DNA of 64,000 nt from Lethocerus indicus (lineage: Eukaryota > Arthropoda > Insecta > Hemiptera > Belostomatidae). Below, piece by piece: positions 13,201-26,400 of the stretch (position 1 is the stretch's first letter; each line of letters begins with the position of its first letter). The stretch is from NCBI GenBank assembly GCA_019843655.1, contig JACDQD010000003.1, positions 24,664,224 through 24,728,223 on the forward strand. Direction: 5' to 3'. The translations under genes were made by a program, and so were the position numbers. The notes under the pieces are model-generated. The model did no database searches and was not told where the DNA came from. It saw nothing but the letters and a program-made list of their open reading frames with translations.

Positions 13201-15470
13201 TCAAGATCAGAAATTCAAAACTGAATAATACTGTTCCAACGATAGACGGTCTTAACCGCGCGTACTTGAAGAAACGAAATGTTTCAAAATCGCAGTCTCA
13301 TTTGATGAAATGCTCAAGACCGGAGGAGGAGATGAATGCGTCGCTGGGATGAATAAAGCCGGCCAAGGCGGAATGAACCGAATGGGAGGGGTTGTGAACG
13401 AAAACTCCCCGCGATGAACGGATGGAGCGCAGAATGAAATTTGAGCGAATGAATGGAACAAGGCCGATATACAGACGGATCGATGAGCTGGATGTAAGAA
13501 TGGGCTGGCTGTGCCGGATAAATAGAGAAACGGCAAAATCAGACAGATTATTATTCGATTTATTTATTATTAATTCGATTACTATATTGTCATATAATTT
13601 AATATCCGAATGCGGGGCTACAAATAATTGAATTATATCATTAGAATAAATCACTTATTCATAACATCGTGCCTGCATTTTAGATACGAACAACGATGAC
13701 TAGTCGTTACCGAAATCATTTCCGTCAAGTAAATCGCGGACGGCCATTATCCAATTTCAAGTGAATTGAATTCCTCGCCCTCTCGTTCCTTTGTATGCAT
13801 ATTTGCTGCGCCAGAAGAGGGAGATGGGGTCGCGACAATTTGAGACAATGAGACTTTCCCAGATTGAAATCTCCTCCACAAGTGTCACAGGTAAAGCCGC
13901 CGGGGTCGTTGCATAATTTAGAAAAAACAAGTACGCTCAGTTCGAGCTGAAGGGGGGAGGGCGGCGGCCTATACGTTTTCAGGATTGAGCCCCGATAGTG
14001 AAATCGGCTGCGGCTAATCACTATAATTTCGCCCCAGCCTCAAGTGTCGCCTTTACTACTTTCATTCAGTTAGTTCACCCCTCCCATAAAACTATCCTGT
14101 CTCAGAGAGTTGCGAAACCGGGATTATCACAGTGCTCAGACAGACGTCCGCGTTTTCACCGAATTTATATTACGCTCCTATTAACCAATCTACATTCCCC
14201 GCTCGCCTGTTTCAGTTTTACCCTTGGACTGGTAACATTTTTCGGAAATGACTCAAAAACCATATTTGGGGTGGGCACCGTGTCATATTCGGTTGCGCCC
14301 ACAATCTTTTTCTTCGTTATAAGTGAGCGTGGTTTGGTCGAATTTCTCCCGGTGTGTGTGGCGCCCGTCCGGAATACCGGAATAAACTGGACATCTCGCT
14401 AATATCGCCGCAGACGTTGACGCAAGACGCGCTAACAATTCGGTTAAACAGGTTCGACCTTTCTCGCCCATTTGTGTCTAGCTGTTGATTTCAGTTGCGT
14501 CAAAGCCCCGAGCGGGTGCTCATCGCGCGCCCTCCGGCACAAACACCGTCCGCTTCGCCCACCGCAGACGGCGGAAAGGTTCCGGAAAAAGCAAACAAGA
14601 TTTAACTCAATTAGATCGGAGACTGTAATTTGTAACTCGGGAGTTATTTTTCTGTCAGACGGGACCGTGAGTCCGCATTTATCGGCCGTGTTGACCACCG
14701 TCCGGATCGCACAGTAATGACAACCCCACACCCTGCACGGCCCTCGAAAATCTGTAAGCGAATCGAGAGAGGAGACATATTTCCCGAAATTATTGAATTT
14801 TTACACCTGTACATTGTTCCATTCAATTCAACCTCAGATTACATTAAGTTCTAACCGTGTGTCCTAAAACATTCGTCTTTTCCGAATTTAAAATTGATTG
14901 ACTGAAAGGATAGACCCTCGTATATTTGAGATGCATGTTCGGTGGTTCACGAGATTTTGGAATATTCTCGGTCTGTAGGGGATTAATGAAACAAGAGAAG
15001 CCGGTCTAGGACAAATCAGCCGGTTGGAGATAGGAATCTCCCAAGAATGATGATTTCGGGTTTATTCCCGTACCCTTGTACCCGTGGTCCTTTAGCCGAA
15101 ATCGAGTTCCCATCGCCCACCAGTCGAATTCTGCCTACCGTGAAGGCGTTGTTCGGGGCTCTCCAATGAGTCATATGACGCGGCGGTTCCATATTATTAA
15201 CAAAGCCCGAGGATTTTTGGAGCGGGGCCCGAAAACGGCCCCGGGGGCGAAAATTCTCGGCCCTGGAATCGTACCAACAACTCTGGAGGCAATAAATATA
15301 GACGTGTGCCTCTGGCTACCTGGTATTTCCGCCCCGCCCAAGGCAACAATTGGACTCTCTATTCCCTTTGATCACTCCGCATTTCCGCCCTGCTTAACCC
15401 CCCCCAAGCAAATGTTATGTACGCTCGATAAATTATTAACGCGTACGTAAGACCCTCCATCCTAAAGCCC
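7293..15470. other. Non-coding DNA with several GC islets, no gene recognised
   Basis: Alternating AT-rich sequence and GC-rich islets near 8100-8700, 10000-10250, 12060-12400, 13900-14760 and 15060-15470. The longest open frames (8107-8511 plus, 13998-14402 plus, 15076-15450 plus, each under 135 codons) lie in the islets. They overlap open frames on other strands or frames and show no recognisable domain. A pyrimidine-rich stretch lies at 8450-8490 and a short (ACT)n run at 9245-9268. An inverted repeat pairs 12168-12177 (GGGGTGGAGG) with 12233-12242 (CCTCCACCCC). Confidence 0.55.
10091..10120 (+). other. Canonical G-quadruplex motif
   Basis: Four G-runs (10091-10093, 10099-10102, 10110-10113, 10118-10120) are separated by loops of 5, 7 and 4 bases, which fits the standard G3+N1-7 rule. 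Further GGG runs follow to about 10138. It lies in a GC-rich islet with no recognised gene. The motif is seen directly; folding and function are inference. Confidence 0.7.
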
Positions 15471-18400
15471 GACACATCTAGGTTGCACCTGTTCCACAAT
15501 TAATTCGCAAGTAAAATAATATTACATTACATATTTTCAACTATTACGATTTCACCATACATACATGTGCTAAAATTCATAAAAATGCGGCGTTTTGCAC
15601 TCGGACGATAAAATACATGTATTTAATATTGAACTGGGACTGGGTATTTACTCAGCTTTTAATTATCTATTGCCTTCTCTTATATTCTGATCGGGAGGTA
15701 TCCAAACACTAATCCCTAAAATATTTCTGATATCCGACATTATACAATTTCAAAAACAAAAACCCTTTAAATATAAATATCCTATAAAATGGAATTCGAT
15801 TCATTAGCATTATAAAAGGAATGTATAAACAGACATAAATTAAATCAAATACTGCATCAATTAATTATATAAAGTCAGAAATGCTGCAATTATATGATTT
15901 ATCTTTTCAGACCCAATCAAGCGATAACAATTTCATTAAATGCGGGCATACAATATTGCTTTCTAATTTATAAATTAGCCTGCAGTAGATAGTAATATGT
16001 AATATTTCAATACAATTTCAATTAAATACTTCCGCATGCATTAGACTTTGTATCCGGATTTTATTATTTCTATTACAATTTCATTCTACCGGTTGTTAAG
16101 CGGCTCCGGCTATATGATCATACCTTTGTGCGATATTTATCTTAATAGAAGTAAATGGAAATGAATAATTCTGAATTATAAATAAATAATATGAAAATGA
16201 TTAATGCAGTATACAAGTTGGAATTTGTCACGAATTTGAGTAATTGTAAACCGGATTCTCCCGTGGTTAGGAATTTATAACTTGCGATTGGGGCAGTTCA
16301 CGCTCAGATGCCATCTCGAGGAGGGAGGCTCATACCGCCACGCTGGCCCAATGCTAATTAGCGAGAAGATCCGCTTCGTTTAAATTATAAACGCGCACAA
16401 AGAACTACTTGTTCCATGCCCTTTTTCGAGCCCCCTCCCCTCGGCTGTTTAAAAGCGGGCTCGGCACTGCCCGCCTATTCAATTTGTAAGTATAATTTCG
16501 GCCAAATTTCAAATGGAAAAACGAGGAAATTAAACATGAGGAAAAAAAGATTAATTCGGAAACCCTCTCGAATCACGGCATCGCTGCCAACACGAATGTA
16601 AACACAATATTCAATGGTTCCAATGTGCCGACATTAAGTATTTACCTCGTCATTAATTTGGTGTGCACCTCGCACGCAAACATGTTGGTGCCTGATATTC
16701 TGTTTCGCGTCAACATGTCCCATAATCTCCTCCATGGAGGTTCAATATGATGTATACCGTATTGATTTTAATATTTTTATTGGGCCTATGTTTGCACCTA
16801 TTTGTGGAATCCTACTTTCGCGACAGTAGAAATTTTACCGAAGGAATTTTAGTACATCACTAATAATAAAGTATATTCTGCAATATAAGCACGTGTTCGT
16901 AATAATCTGCTATTATGTAATGTGGACATTTACCACTCAATAACGTATACTGAAACTAATATCACGGTAAAAACGCAATTTAATGAGGTATATTATAAAT
17001 CGTTGACATAAAATAGTACAATTTTTCAATTTGTCATGTGAGCCTGAAAGGGGTAGAACAGACTGGACAATTAAAAGTCGTGTCACTCGGTTGATAGACG
17101 CTAATTACGCTTGATTACCCATTTGGTGGGCTGAAATCGTCTAATAGAAATTAAATCGCCCGCAAATTATAAATTGTAAAGTCACAGTGTTACAGTAATT
17201 TTCTACGGTCCCGTGTCAATCAAATGTCGGACATTTCTCTTGGGGCAAGTTTTTTTATATTTTCTTTCACTATTCATATCGCGCAATGTGGACCGTTTAT
17301 ATTTAATCGCGCAGGATATACATACATCGAATATAAATTAATATAAATTGAATAAAAATTAGGTACACCAAGGAGATCCAGCGAGTTTGAAGTTTTCCTA
17401 TAACTTTGTCTTATAAGGTCATAAAATGTTTGAAGGAGGAAATTATTGTACTTTAACTTTAAATCCAGCTGTGATTTAATTTGTTGTCTTATACTTGGCT
17501 AAGATTGAAACAGAGCGCAATCAGCAAAATCCTATTTCCCCTTCCGAATTTACAGTTGTTAGTCTCAGAAAAAGAACTACTTTTCACTCCCCCTCAGCAA
17601 ATATCAGGAAATTTGTAATAATAACAGGAATTATTTTAATTATCGGAGCGCCAATTATCCCCGAATGTTATTAACAGCACGAAGACAGCAAGACTTTGAA
17701 GTTGCCCCCGTTATTACTCTTGCCTATAGGGCGAACTGCTTTTAAACCAACTTAGTCAATTTCTAAATATCAGACAGACAAGAGATCCCATAATACTACT
17801 GCTCTTAATTTAAGTACAAAGTCTACTTAGTTGGACTTACTTGTAAGCAGATTTAATAATTTATGCCTCCCAGTCCTTAGCACCTAACTTAGAGCATCCT
17901 CTTGTAAAACTGCAAGTTAATAGATTCATATGTGCCTTCACTCTCAACTGAAAATATTTGTTCAAGGCATCAAATGTTTAGGAAATAATATTGTTATGTA
18001 TTTATAATTGTTTCTAATAATATAAATATCATTTAGTTTGTACGTTTATATTTCTCTAAGGAATGGATGAAAAGTTAAAACGAATTAAAATATTACGACA
18101 ATATATCGAACGTTGTCAAAGTGTATATTTAAAATTTTAAATAAATTATTGGGCTTTCGTTTTACGTGGTAGTCATAAAGTTCCGAATACGCAGTGAAAC
18201 ATGTTTTCACGATTATTTGAAAATAAAAAGAAGCCGGAGAGTCAGCCTATATTATATACTCTCCTCTTTTTATAATTATAATTTACTCTTAGCGTCATTT
18301 CGAAAATATCTCTTCTCTGAAAATTCTCTAAAAAAAATATACCCGGTGGCGGATTTCAATTGGAAATTGAAGCGGGAGTGTACCTGATCTAAATTTAACC

Positions 18401-18560
18401 GATGTTAGAAATCGGGTTTTATAAAGCTGCAACAAATAGTTTACTGTTAGATATAATTTGTTTATGTAACACATACAATCAGGAAGGAGTTTCTTTATAA
18501 GCCTAGTTATGGTTTCATTGATAATGTTGTATAGCGCCTAATACTGGTTTTTTCCAGCCC
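15471..18560. other. AT-rich non-coding DNA
   Basis: Strongly AT-rich, with many TAATTA- and ATTTA-type words and no open frame above 75 codons. The only GC-richer patch is near 16270-16470. No domain, RNA gene or long repeat was seen. Confidence 0.6.
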
Positions 18561-19494
18561 TGAATCGGTTTCCCAACTGAGCGTGATCTCCCGACCGTTT
18601 CCCCCCCCCCCAACATGAAACATCGCTTTTAAGTTTCAATCCGAGGACCATCCGAGCGCTCATTAACGACCCATTGTTCCGTCCACGTTTCCCCCCGTCC
18701 ACCATTTATACTCCGGTTTTTTTGTCTTTCCCTTCCATTTTTTTCTCTCGTCTCTGTTTTTACGAGTCTTCACTCTTCTTATCTTCGTTCCCCGCGTCCG
18801 TTTATGCTGGAAAAATAGTGTCATAAAAACAATCGCCCGTACCCGGAGCCCGGTAATGGCCCGGGATTGAAAAGGGGGACACGCCCCGTGAATCGTAACC
18901 GGGGCCCAGTGTGGCAACTTCTCCTAAGACACAAGTCTCAGGAGCACACACTACAGCAGGTGTCTTCCGCCATACATTTTTGAGAAAGTTTTCTCTGCAA
19001 TTTTACCTCCGGTAGATTTGGAGCTTCCACACTAGTTTATACTTGCCCACGTATAATCTTATACGCGTAAGACTTGTCTGATGAAACTGAAATAAGAGGT
19101 GACGGTTCTACTGAATCTAATCCGGTTGTACGGAACACCCTTACTACCGAACTTCACAAAGCCCCCCTACTTTCTCCTATATCGGGACGCCGAAGGAAGT
19201 TATTCTTCTGCTGGGTGTTTTCGCTTTGCCGGGCTGGTAGCTGCCCTGCTTCTTCTTACTCTTGGCCGGCGTTCCGGGCGGCATTTTTGCATAACGCCCG
19301 AAGTCGGGGTCTCCTTTCCGCGTTCATTGTTAGACGGCCCGTGTGCATTGTATGCACCACTATTGGAAAGCTCCCATTGTTCTGTTCCTGGTGCAGTAAA
19401 GCTCTCCCACATCGCCACCACTGTACAACCTGCAAATTGAATTTTTTTTCAAGAATAGTGTTGTACAACAGTTTGAATAGTACCTGCAGGCTAT

Positions 19495-19537
<43 letters not shown>

Positions 19538-20514
19538 TAATGATATAATACTACAGACGATGTAGACATCAAAACTATCAATAGAATATTGTACTTTTAA
19601 TTCAGCAATGTACCGACAAAATTGGGGTAATATTCTGAACCTCCGCCTACTCACGGCAAATATCTAAAACAAATTGTAAGAGGGTCTAGGAGAAAGTCAC
19701 TATCCTATTGACTGATGGATAATATAACCAACAGCTTGTTGGTTAAAATTCACCACCGCCAATTAAGAGGTATTTCTCTCTCCGACGTTCGCTTAGGATA
19801 CAGGGCGTTGTAGTTCTAGACAGTTTAGCCGCTGACAAAACGCAACATCAATTACAAAAAAAAAAGTTCTAAGAGCAGTGGCCGTAAGTTATCATTAGGC
19901 CGGTGTCATACCCTAGAGCGGACTCTGGTATCGGGTGGGGGGGTGGTATAAAAAGTGGTCGCGGAGAAGTTACGCCATTAATTAAAAACCGAATGATTGA
20001 CGACATCCGATTAGAATCCAAACTAGTTTTCAGGATAGTTGTGCCCTGGCCCCGGGGCTTATTCAAATCAGGCTTATTATTAGACTTAGACCGAAGTGAA
20101 TTCGGGGCTTTATACACAGGGAGGCCCCCCGAATTTATACTGGTTGTTTTCAAGGGCCAGCCATCTCTATTTGTTTCAACCGAGCGTATCGACATAACGG
20201 GGAAGTCAGATTCGAAAAAACATATACGGAGAGGTACACAAAGTATACAGAATACGAGGTCAGATAAGATAAGTTTTTTTAAATTTTTAATTAAACAACT
20301 ACCATATTATAATTTCTGAATCAAATGCATTGTCTGTGTTGTTCTTTCCCTGCTATTGCTGTATAGAATAGCTAATTCAACTTACTATTCAAGTTGCCAT
20401 AACATCGAAATAAAAAGAACTAAATCATTCCTATTTACTTCGACTCTTTTGACTTGACCCTAATTGTCTTTCATTACATTGATAACATGGGACTTAGGAT
20501 GGATCCGAACTTGG
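18561..20514. other. Non-coding DNA, GC islets and poly-C
   Basis: A run of eleven C lies at 18601-18611, followed by GC-rich sequence to about 18920 and another islet at 19140-19440. In the second islet three or four frames on both strands are open at once (for example 19074-19565 plus and 19256-19654 minus), a sign of composition rather than coding. The longest of these frames read through the (TA)n tract as alternating Tyr-Ile, which argues against real protein. Confidence 0.55.
19498..19534. repeat. (TA)n microsatellite, 37 bp
   Basis: Pure TA dinucleotide repeat, fully self-complementary. It could extrude as a cruciform and is a likely length-polymorphic locus. Confidence 0.95.
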
Positions 20515-20603
20515 ATCTAGAATTAAAGGATGGGGGCGCCCTGGCATCTGACAAAAATGTTGAACGGGGGGCACTGGCTAATAAAAAAGGTTGAGAACTG
20601 CCG
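20515..20603 (+). mobile_element. Probable degenerate hAT-type transposon 3' end
   Basis: The tract at 20583-20600 reads as an A-run followed by GGTTGAGAACTG. This closely resembles the 3' terminal inverted repeat of many hAT elements (A-run, GGTTGAGAACC, then a CTG-type end). The sub-terminal sequence also has the usual style, with two short GGGGGCGCC/GGGGGGCAC blocks before the A-run. The end is degenerate, lacking bases between GAAC and TG. I found no matching 5' inverted repeat, target duplication or transposase fragment nearby, so this is a solo or internally deleted remnant at best. Confidence 0.45.
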
Positions 20604-23353
20604 GGCTAAATGATAATGTTCTGGCTATGTCAGGCAGTTTTGTGGAATTTACAGTCAAATTATACGATGCGCCCTGGAGATATTCTGGTATCGCGTGTCA
20701 ACAGTTTAGACGCCAATTAATGGCCCATGGGGCGGAAGGGGGAATCCTGTTCACATGTGAAAAATTTCCGCTTCCATTTCCGATTATAAAAATGAAGTCC
20801 GAAAAGAAACCGACTCCGAAATTATAGTCCAAATTAACCAACGCATGACATGGCATTATTGCGCTGAAAAACCATTTCTTAATCTTGTTTTTGCTTTGAA
20901 GAACCACTTTTCAACCCCGTTTTTGCCGTTTTAACCTCGTACTGTGCTGGCAGTACGAATTCAATTCATTGGGTACGTTTAATCGTCAATGTGAACTATT
21001 AACCAGAGAGAATTGTGTTCTACGAGCCTTGACGCTGACGGTTATCAGGTTTTGCTCCTTGTTTCATAATTCGAAATGATGGTTGATGATCTCTGTTATT
21101 GTAACTAGTAATCTTTCTGTTGATTACGCTGAATGTACTGATTGATTTTTTATATCATACGGTCAGATAGCAGGTGGATTGCTAATTATTAGGTGGAACC
21201 GCGATAATTAATTCAATTACGGAAAAAAAAATCTGCTAGGACACCGAAATTATAGTTTGTCCAAGTTACCCAACGCTTGACCGGTGCAGCAATGTACGCA
21301 AAAATTGTAATTTCCTCCTAATTCTTGTGTTTTCAGAGAATATTCCTACTACCGATGATGTCAAATCTACTCTGAAGAACGTGGTTGCAGCATTGTGACA
21401 ATATACGACTTAAGATTAATATGATTAACATGTGTTAAGTTACTCACTGGGCATAAGTGAATATGAGCTCAATGCACAAAATTTAAACTTCAATTAAGCT
21501 TCAGAAATTTATTATAAGACTGTTGACCTCCAATATTTGAATGAAATATGTACCCCGTGGGTGTGAAGGGATCTCGCCATTTTATCCTTCGTAACCCCGT
21601 CTCACGTTCCGCGATATAATTATGTTCAAATGACCAATTTATATTTAAATTGTGCAGACGGAGTTCGCCTGAGATCCGATCTTAATCTGTGTACGATTAG
21701 CAGTCATTAGATTCTTTCCCTGCTTTCCGAGCCAGCATTACATCCCAATTCTTACAGTGAGGAAAGTATCGGGAATTATTAATTCAGCTTTAATTTCATT
21801 ATTTAACGCAGAGTTTTAATGATAACCCGAGGGCGTTCTAATTCCAAGTCGGGCCGTGGCAGCCACTCGTAAAGGGGGACAAAGGAAATTGAGGAATTAT
21901 TAAAGCATGATTCGAGGGTGTTTCGAATTGAAGCAAGGCCCTGTAATTGTCGCTGGCGAATTAAAAACATCCTGATTATGCGGGCGTTCTCCACTTCAAC
22001 CGTTTTCTGCATGCAACAAACCAAAATCATTATTACAGCCTGCTGAACCTCCCGCTTTTCAGCTCCAAAGAGAAATTTCCTCCTGAAATAAGGGGACGGG
22101 CGTCTCAAATTCGGAAAATTACATCTCATCTGAATTACATTCTGTCGGATCATTAAGTACTTCCTCTTTCGAAATTTACATCAGGATATTAATATTAATC
22201 AAAAATTGTTCGCTAAACAGCCGCAGTAATCATTGCCCATGACTCGCAAACATTTCTGTACATTTTTTCTTGCTCTAAGTATAGGCAGAGATCGGCCGAC
22301 TGTTAATTCAATAACAGAGCCCATATCCTCCGATTATTTTCGGAATTGAATATTGAAATTTAGTTTAATTGAAATATATGAATCTAACATTTCGCCCAAC
22401 AGTACCATTTATTTGGTACCTCGAAAATGAAGATCAATTATGCATATATATATTTATTGTAACTTACAGAATTCAGTTCATTATATTTTATATAGCGCTA
22501 ATTCAAGGAAAGATTGCAGACAGGTAAAATTGTGTTTAGTAAAACCAAAATAAAATACGACAACGCGATATATAGTGCTATTTAATTAAAATGGCGAGAA
22601 ACGTAATGCTAAAAGTATAATTCTGAGGTAAGTTGGGCACGTAACACATCAGTTGAACTCCTGTGAAGTGATGGGCTCCTGGTACTGAGTGAGGTCGCTC
22701 GAGCAAAAGGCTTATCCCGCCACACAGCATACTAGCTGCTTGCTTGCTTCCTCTTGCTGCTTACATGTTTACAAAGTCCTTTTTCATTTAAGCTCTAAAC
22801 TTCTTCTTTAATATAATTCTCATAATGATTATGTTTCACATACGAATTGACTTAATATAATGTGAATATCGCGTATATTCCGAAGCATTTTTTTTTATTT
22901 GGGGAGCAAAAGAAAATTTCAGATTTATCGAATACTACTTACAGGTTTTAGTACCTAGACATTTTATCCAAATTCCGTTTCCATCTTCCAAATTAAATCT
23001 CGCAGAATCTTCTAATTTATGGCTGTATGACAGAGAAAAAATATTAGACTGACAATTAACATTTTTTTGGACTATAGTCCTTCTGTATTTTTCATGTCCC
23101 TCATTTGTGGGTTTTGAGAGTCTGTTACATTTTGATCTGAGATAATTATCAATCGCATGGTACCAGATTAATTTTCCATTGTGGCTAGGAAAGGAATCAT
23201 TACAAATGTCTGTTCTGTTAAGAAGGGGTCGGTTTAAAAAATGTAAATTATATTTAATTGGCCCAAATTATTTGAGTTAGGCTGAGGAGTTTACTCTTAT
23301 CGCAGTCATGTCATCTCACACTTTCCCTCTGTTCCTCTCCCACCCAGCGCGCC

Positions 23354-23358
<5 letters not shown>
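20604..23358. other. Non-coding DNA, no gene recognised
   Basis: AT-rich DNA. The longest open frame is 116 codons on the minus strand at 21803-22153, with no recognised domain. Nothing else stands out. Confidence 0.55.

Positions 23359-23434
<76 letters not shown>
23359..23434. repeat. (CT)n microsatellite, 76 bp
   Basis: Uninterrupted CT dinucleotide repeat. An open frame at 23308-23670 reads it as Ser-Leu repeats, an artefact of the repeat rather than evidence of a gene. Confidence 0.97.
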
Positions 23435-23437
<3 letters not shown>

Positions 23438-26400
23438 TTAACCCGAGTTCAACGACCCAGGTGCGAGCCCCAGATATCGAACATTCGCAAAGTCCCTTTG
23501 CGGGACTAATCCCGTGTCCTGAATTAAGTTTAGGATCCGACTTGATCTCCGTATCGAGAACTGTTGCTCGGCGGGAAAAGAGAGTTGAGTTACAGGTGGG
23601 TTACAAACTTTCCCAATTTCACCTGCGGACTGGCACCACTCCGAAATTGCAAGTTTCCTATAATAATTAGGAAAAACAAAGTATAAAGTATCGGATGTGA
23701 GTAGTATAGTCCTTAAAAGTCGGTGCAATTATAGGAAAGTTATATTGCGATTGCCTGTCATTTATTAAATATGGGACCGGTTCTTAGGCTCATTCTTCAT
23801 AGTTACCGATACTTGGTTAACATTACTAGAAATGTGAACCTTTTTGAAGTTTTTAATTTTGACTCTTGTGTAAACCTTTACATTATGAGTACATATTTCC
23901 AGTTTAAATTCAAGGTATTTGTTCGGTGGTGAGTATTTAAGTTATCATTATTGTAAACTGGGCAAATGATTTAGAATTGGGAAAGGGAAAATGCATGTTT
24001 TTGCCAATCTCTCTAAAAATAAAGCCAATGAATTTTTGTATCTAGGAATATTGAATATGTCCATTTTAATTGAAAATAGATATATGGGTCACCTACTAGC
24101 GTGTTGGGATGAGGAAGTCATATATGTTCCTGGTCAGTTCTGCACGGGCACAATTCAAGTAATTATCGCAATAGTGTGGGGCTCCTTCTAATTATAATTT
24201 CGTTTCGGTTGTACAATACAATTTCCATTTTGCACCTGATTCTGTATTAAATTCAGAAAACTCTCGTTACTCGTTCTTTAAATGTCACCGCTATTCCGTA
24301 CTCAGGTAGTAAATGCGAATTGTAAAATACGAATGACCCAATTAACAGACTACTAAGTTTGAAAATGTTACCTGATTTCCGGAATATTATTTAGAACATT
24401 GAACGAAGGATATTTTGAACCATTCAAATTCTTTCGAAATTTTAATCATTTGAATTTGGAATATATTTTCTACTGGGTGATATAGGAATGAAATATAGTT
24501 TTCGACCGAACGTTCTCAAAACTAAACGAGACTCCTAGCATCGAAAAAAGGGAGACTGATAAATTATTTGTAGAATATAAATGGAGTACTTTAGTATCGG
24601 CCTTGTGTAGACGCAGTCCTGTTCGGTTAATAGTCGAAAAGGAGACAAATGCGCGTAAAATTAATACGGCGGTCGACCATAAATTCAAAGCAGGTGTCTT
24701 TTAGAGGTCTTATTTTATAGCAAGTTATGTACATAAAATAAGTGTTTTATGCGAGTGGCTGTTGGTTTTATTATGAGGATGTTTCCTTACTCCTTACACG
24801 CAAATATTGTTCATACTTGCAACACAGAGGGAGTTACACATTCTGTACGTTAAACGTCAATTTTATTCAGTAACATTAAGGAGACAGTTTTATCCCTTTG
24901 TTGTAGAAAAGTCACTCTTATTTATTTTCAAATACTTCCTATATAACAATACATTATACTTGCAGTTGGTAATTAATGTACTCAAAAATGGTAAAATTAG
25001 TCTTTTTTATAAATGAACAGATACACATTACTGTAATAGTGTGACATAATCTACCGGGAACATAATATTGGTTCCATCCAAGTAACAACAATAGGTTTAG
25101 CGCTCTAAAAGTAGTTTCGTTCCTTCCTCCCCTATTTAATCGACCTTGCAGGGTTTAAGGAGGCAGTTTAGGAGCTTTTCATGTATAGGCGAACATTTTT
25201 TCCTTCTGGCTTGGATACGGGCCAAGTACGAACACGGGGGGGCTTAGCGGCAGCGTTAAGGCGTCTGTGCGAAATATGAGGCAAGCAAATCGATCGATAA
25301 ACACGAGGAATTGAGAGAAACAGGAGGGAAGTATGAATGCGGAGAGAGAATTTGTGATTAGCACTAATCAAAGGACAGAATTGAAAATGGCAACGCGTGT
25401 AGAGGTAGACTGAAATGTTCCTGTTATTCCGTTTCAAATTGCTCGAATTATATTAATAATCGACAATCAAACCTCATCATATACTACAATCGTTCTATTA
25501 TTTACATTTCAATGCTTAAGGTCTGCAATGTTTCACTCGACCACTGGGATCTTTCTCGAACATTATACGAACGTTTCTACAACATTCTATTAGTTCTATT
25601 GATAGAGTGGGCAGCTGCCATGCGTCTGTGTTGCTAACGAAATTCTGCCGATAACAGACAGGAGGAACGATTTGGGAACAATAGTGATCAAAGGAGAAAT
25701 ATAGTATATTGCACAAGATATAAACTGCAGAAATGTAAGTTTCTGCTCGTCCGCCACAGATTGCTCGAATAAAACTTTTAATGCTAACTAATACCATATT
25801 CTGTATTTCTGCCCTTATTTATATTTTAAAGTTTAAGTATTAGGCAAGAATTCGCCCAATATCATCTTCGTTTCATGTGCCGTCCTCGATCCTACTCTGT
25901 GAATATTGGTCATAGAAAAAATTATTCAAAAACATACCGGCATAGTGTAGTGTAAATGTTTCTGACGAAATTCTACTCCCTATCCAAGAGTAATAATAAT
26001 GTACGAGTTTTCGATACACTCTGAGATGTCGCCTCAAATTTATAACATTGCCAAGAACCCTATTCAATATCCGAACGATCGTTGGAACGTGTTGGACAAC
26101 CTCCCCCCGCCATCGTCAAACATCAATTTTTCCTGTTCCTCCCGAAAATGCAATTATTGCCGCGGTCCCCCCGATCCGAGAGGCGGATATGCCTTCAGAA
26201 TTTGAGGCTAAGATGTCATGACGGGTTGCCATGGGGATTCAATCGGCCATTATCGGATCAGTGGGTCCGGAACTGAGAAGCGGGACAAATGGGATTAGGA
26301 CTACGGTGTTTGGCCGGGTCGGGATCTCCTTGAGAGGCGCCGCTTATTCGATTGTGAGCGGCTAATTGGCTTAGGCCGGCCGGCCGCAAGCCTGCCCAAA

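Noticed and set aside
16940..16965. ACGTATACTGAA resembling the start of the iab-4 microRNA
   Set aside because: Only the first dozen bases match, and there is no complementary arm downstream to form a precursor hairpin.
23308..23670. A 120-codon plus frame with Ser-Leu repeats
   Set aside because: The repeat is a translation of the (CT)n tract and the remainder has no recognisable domain.
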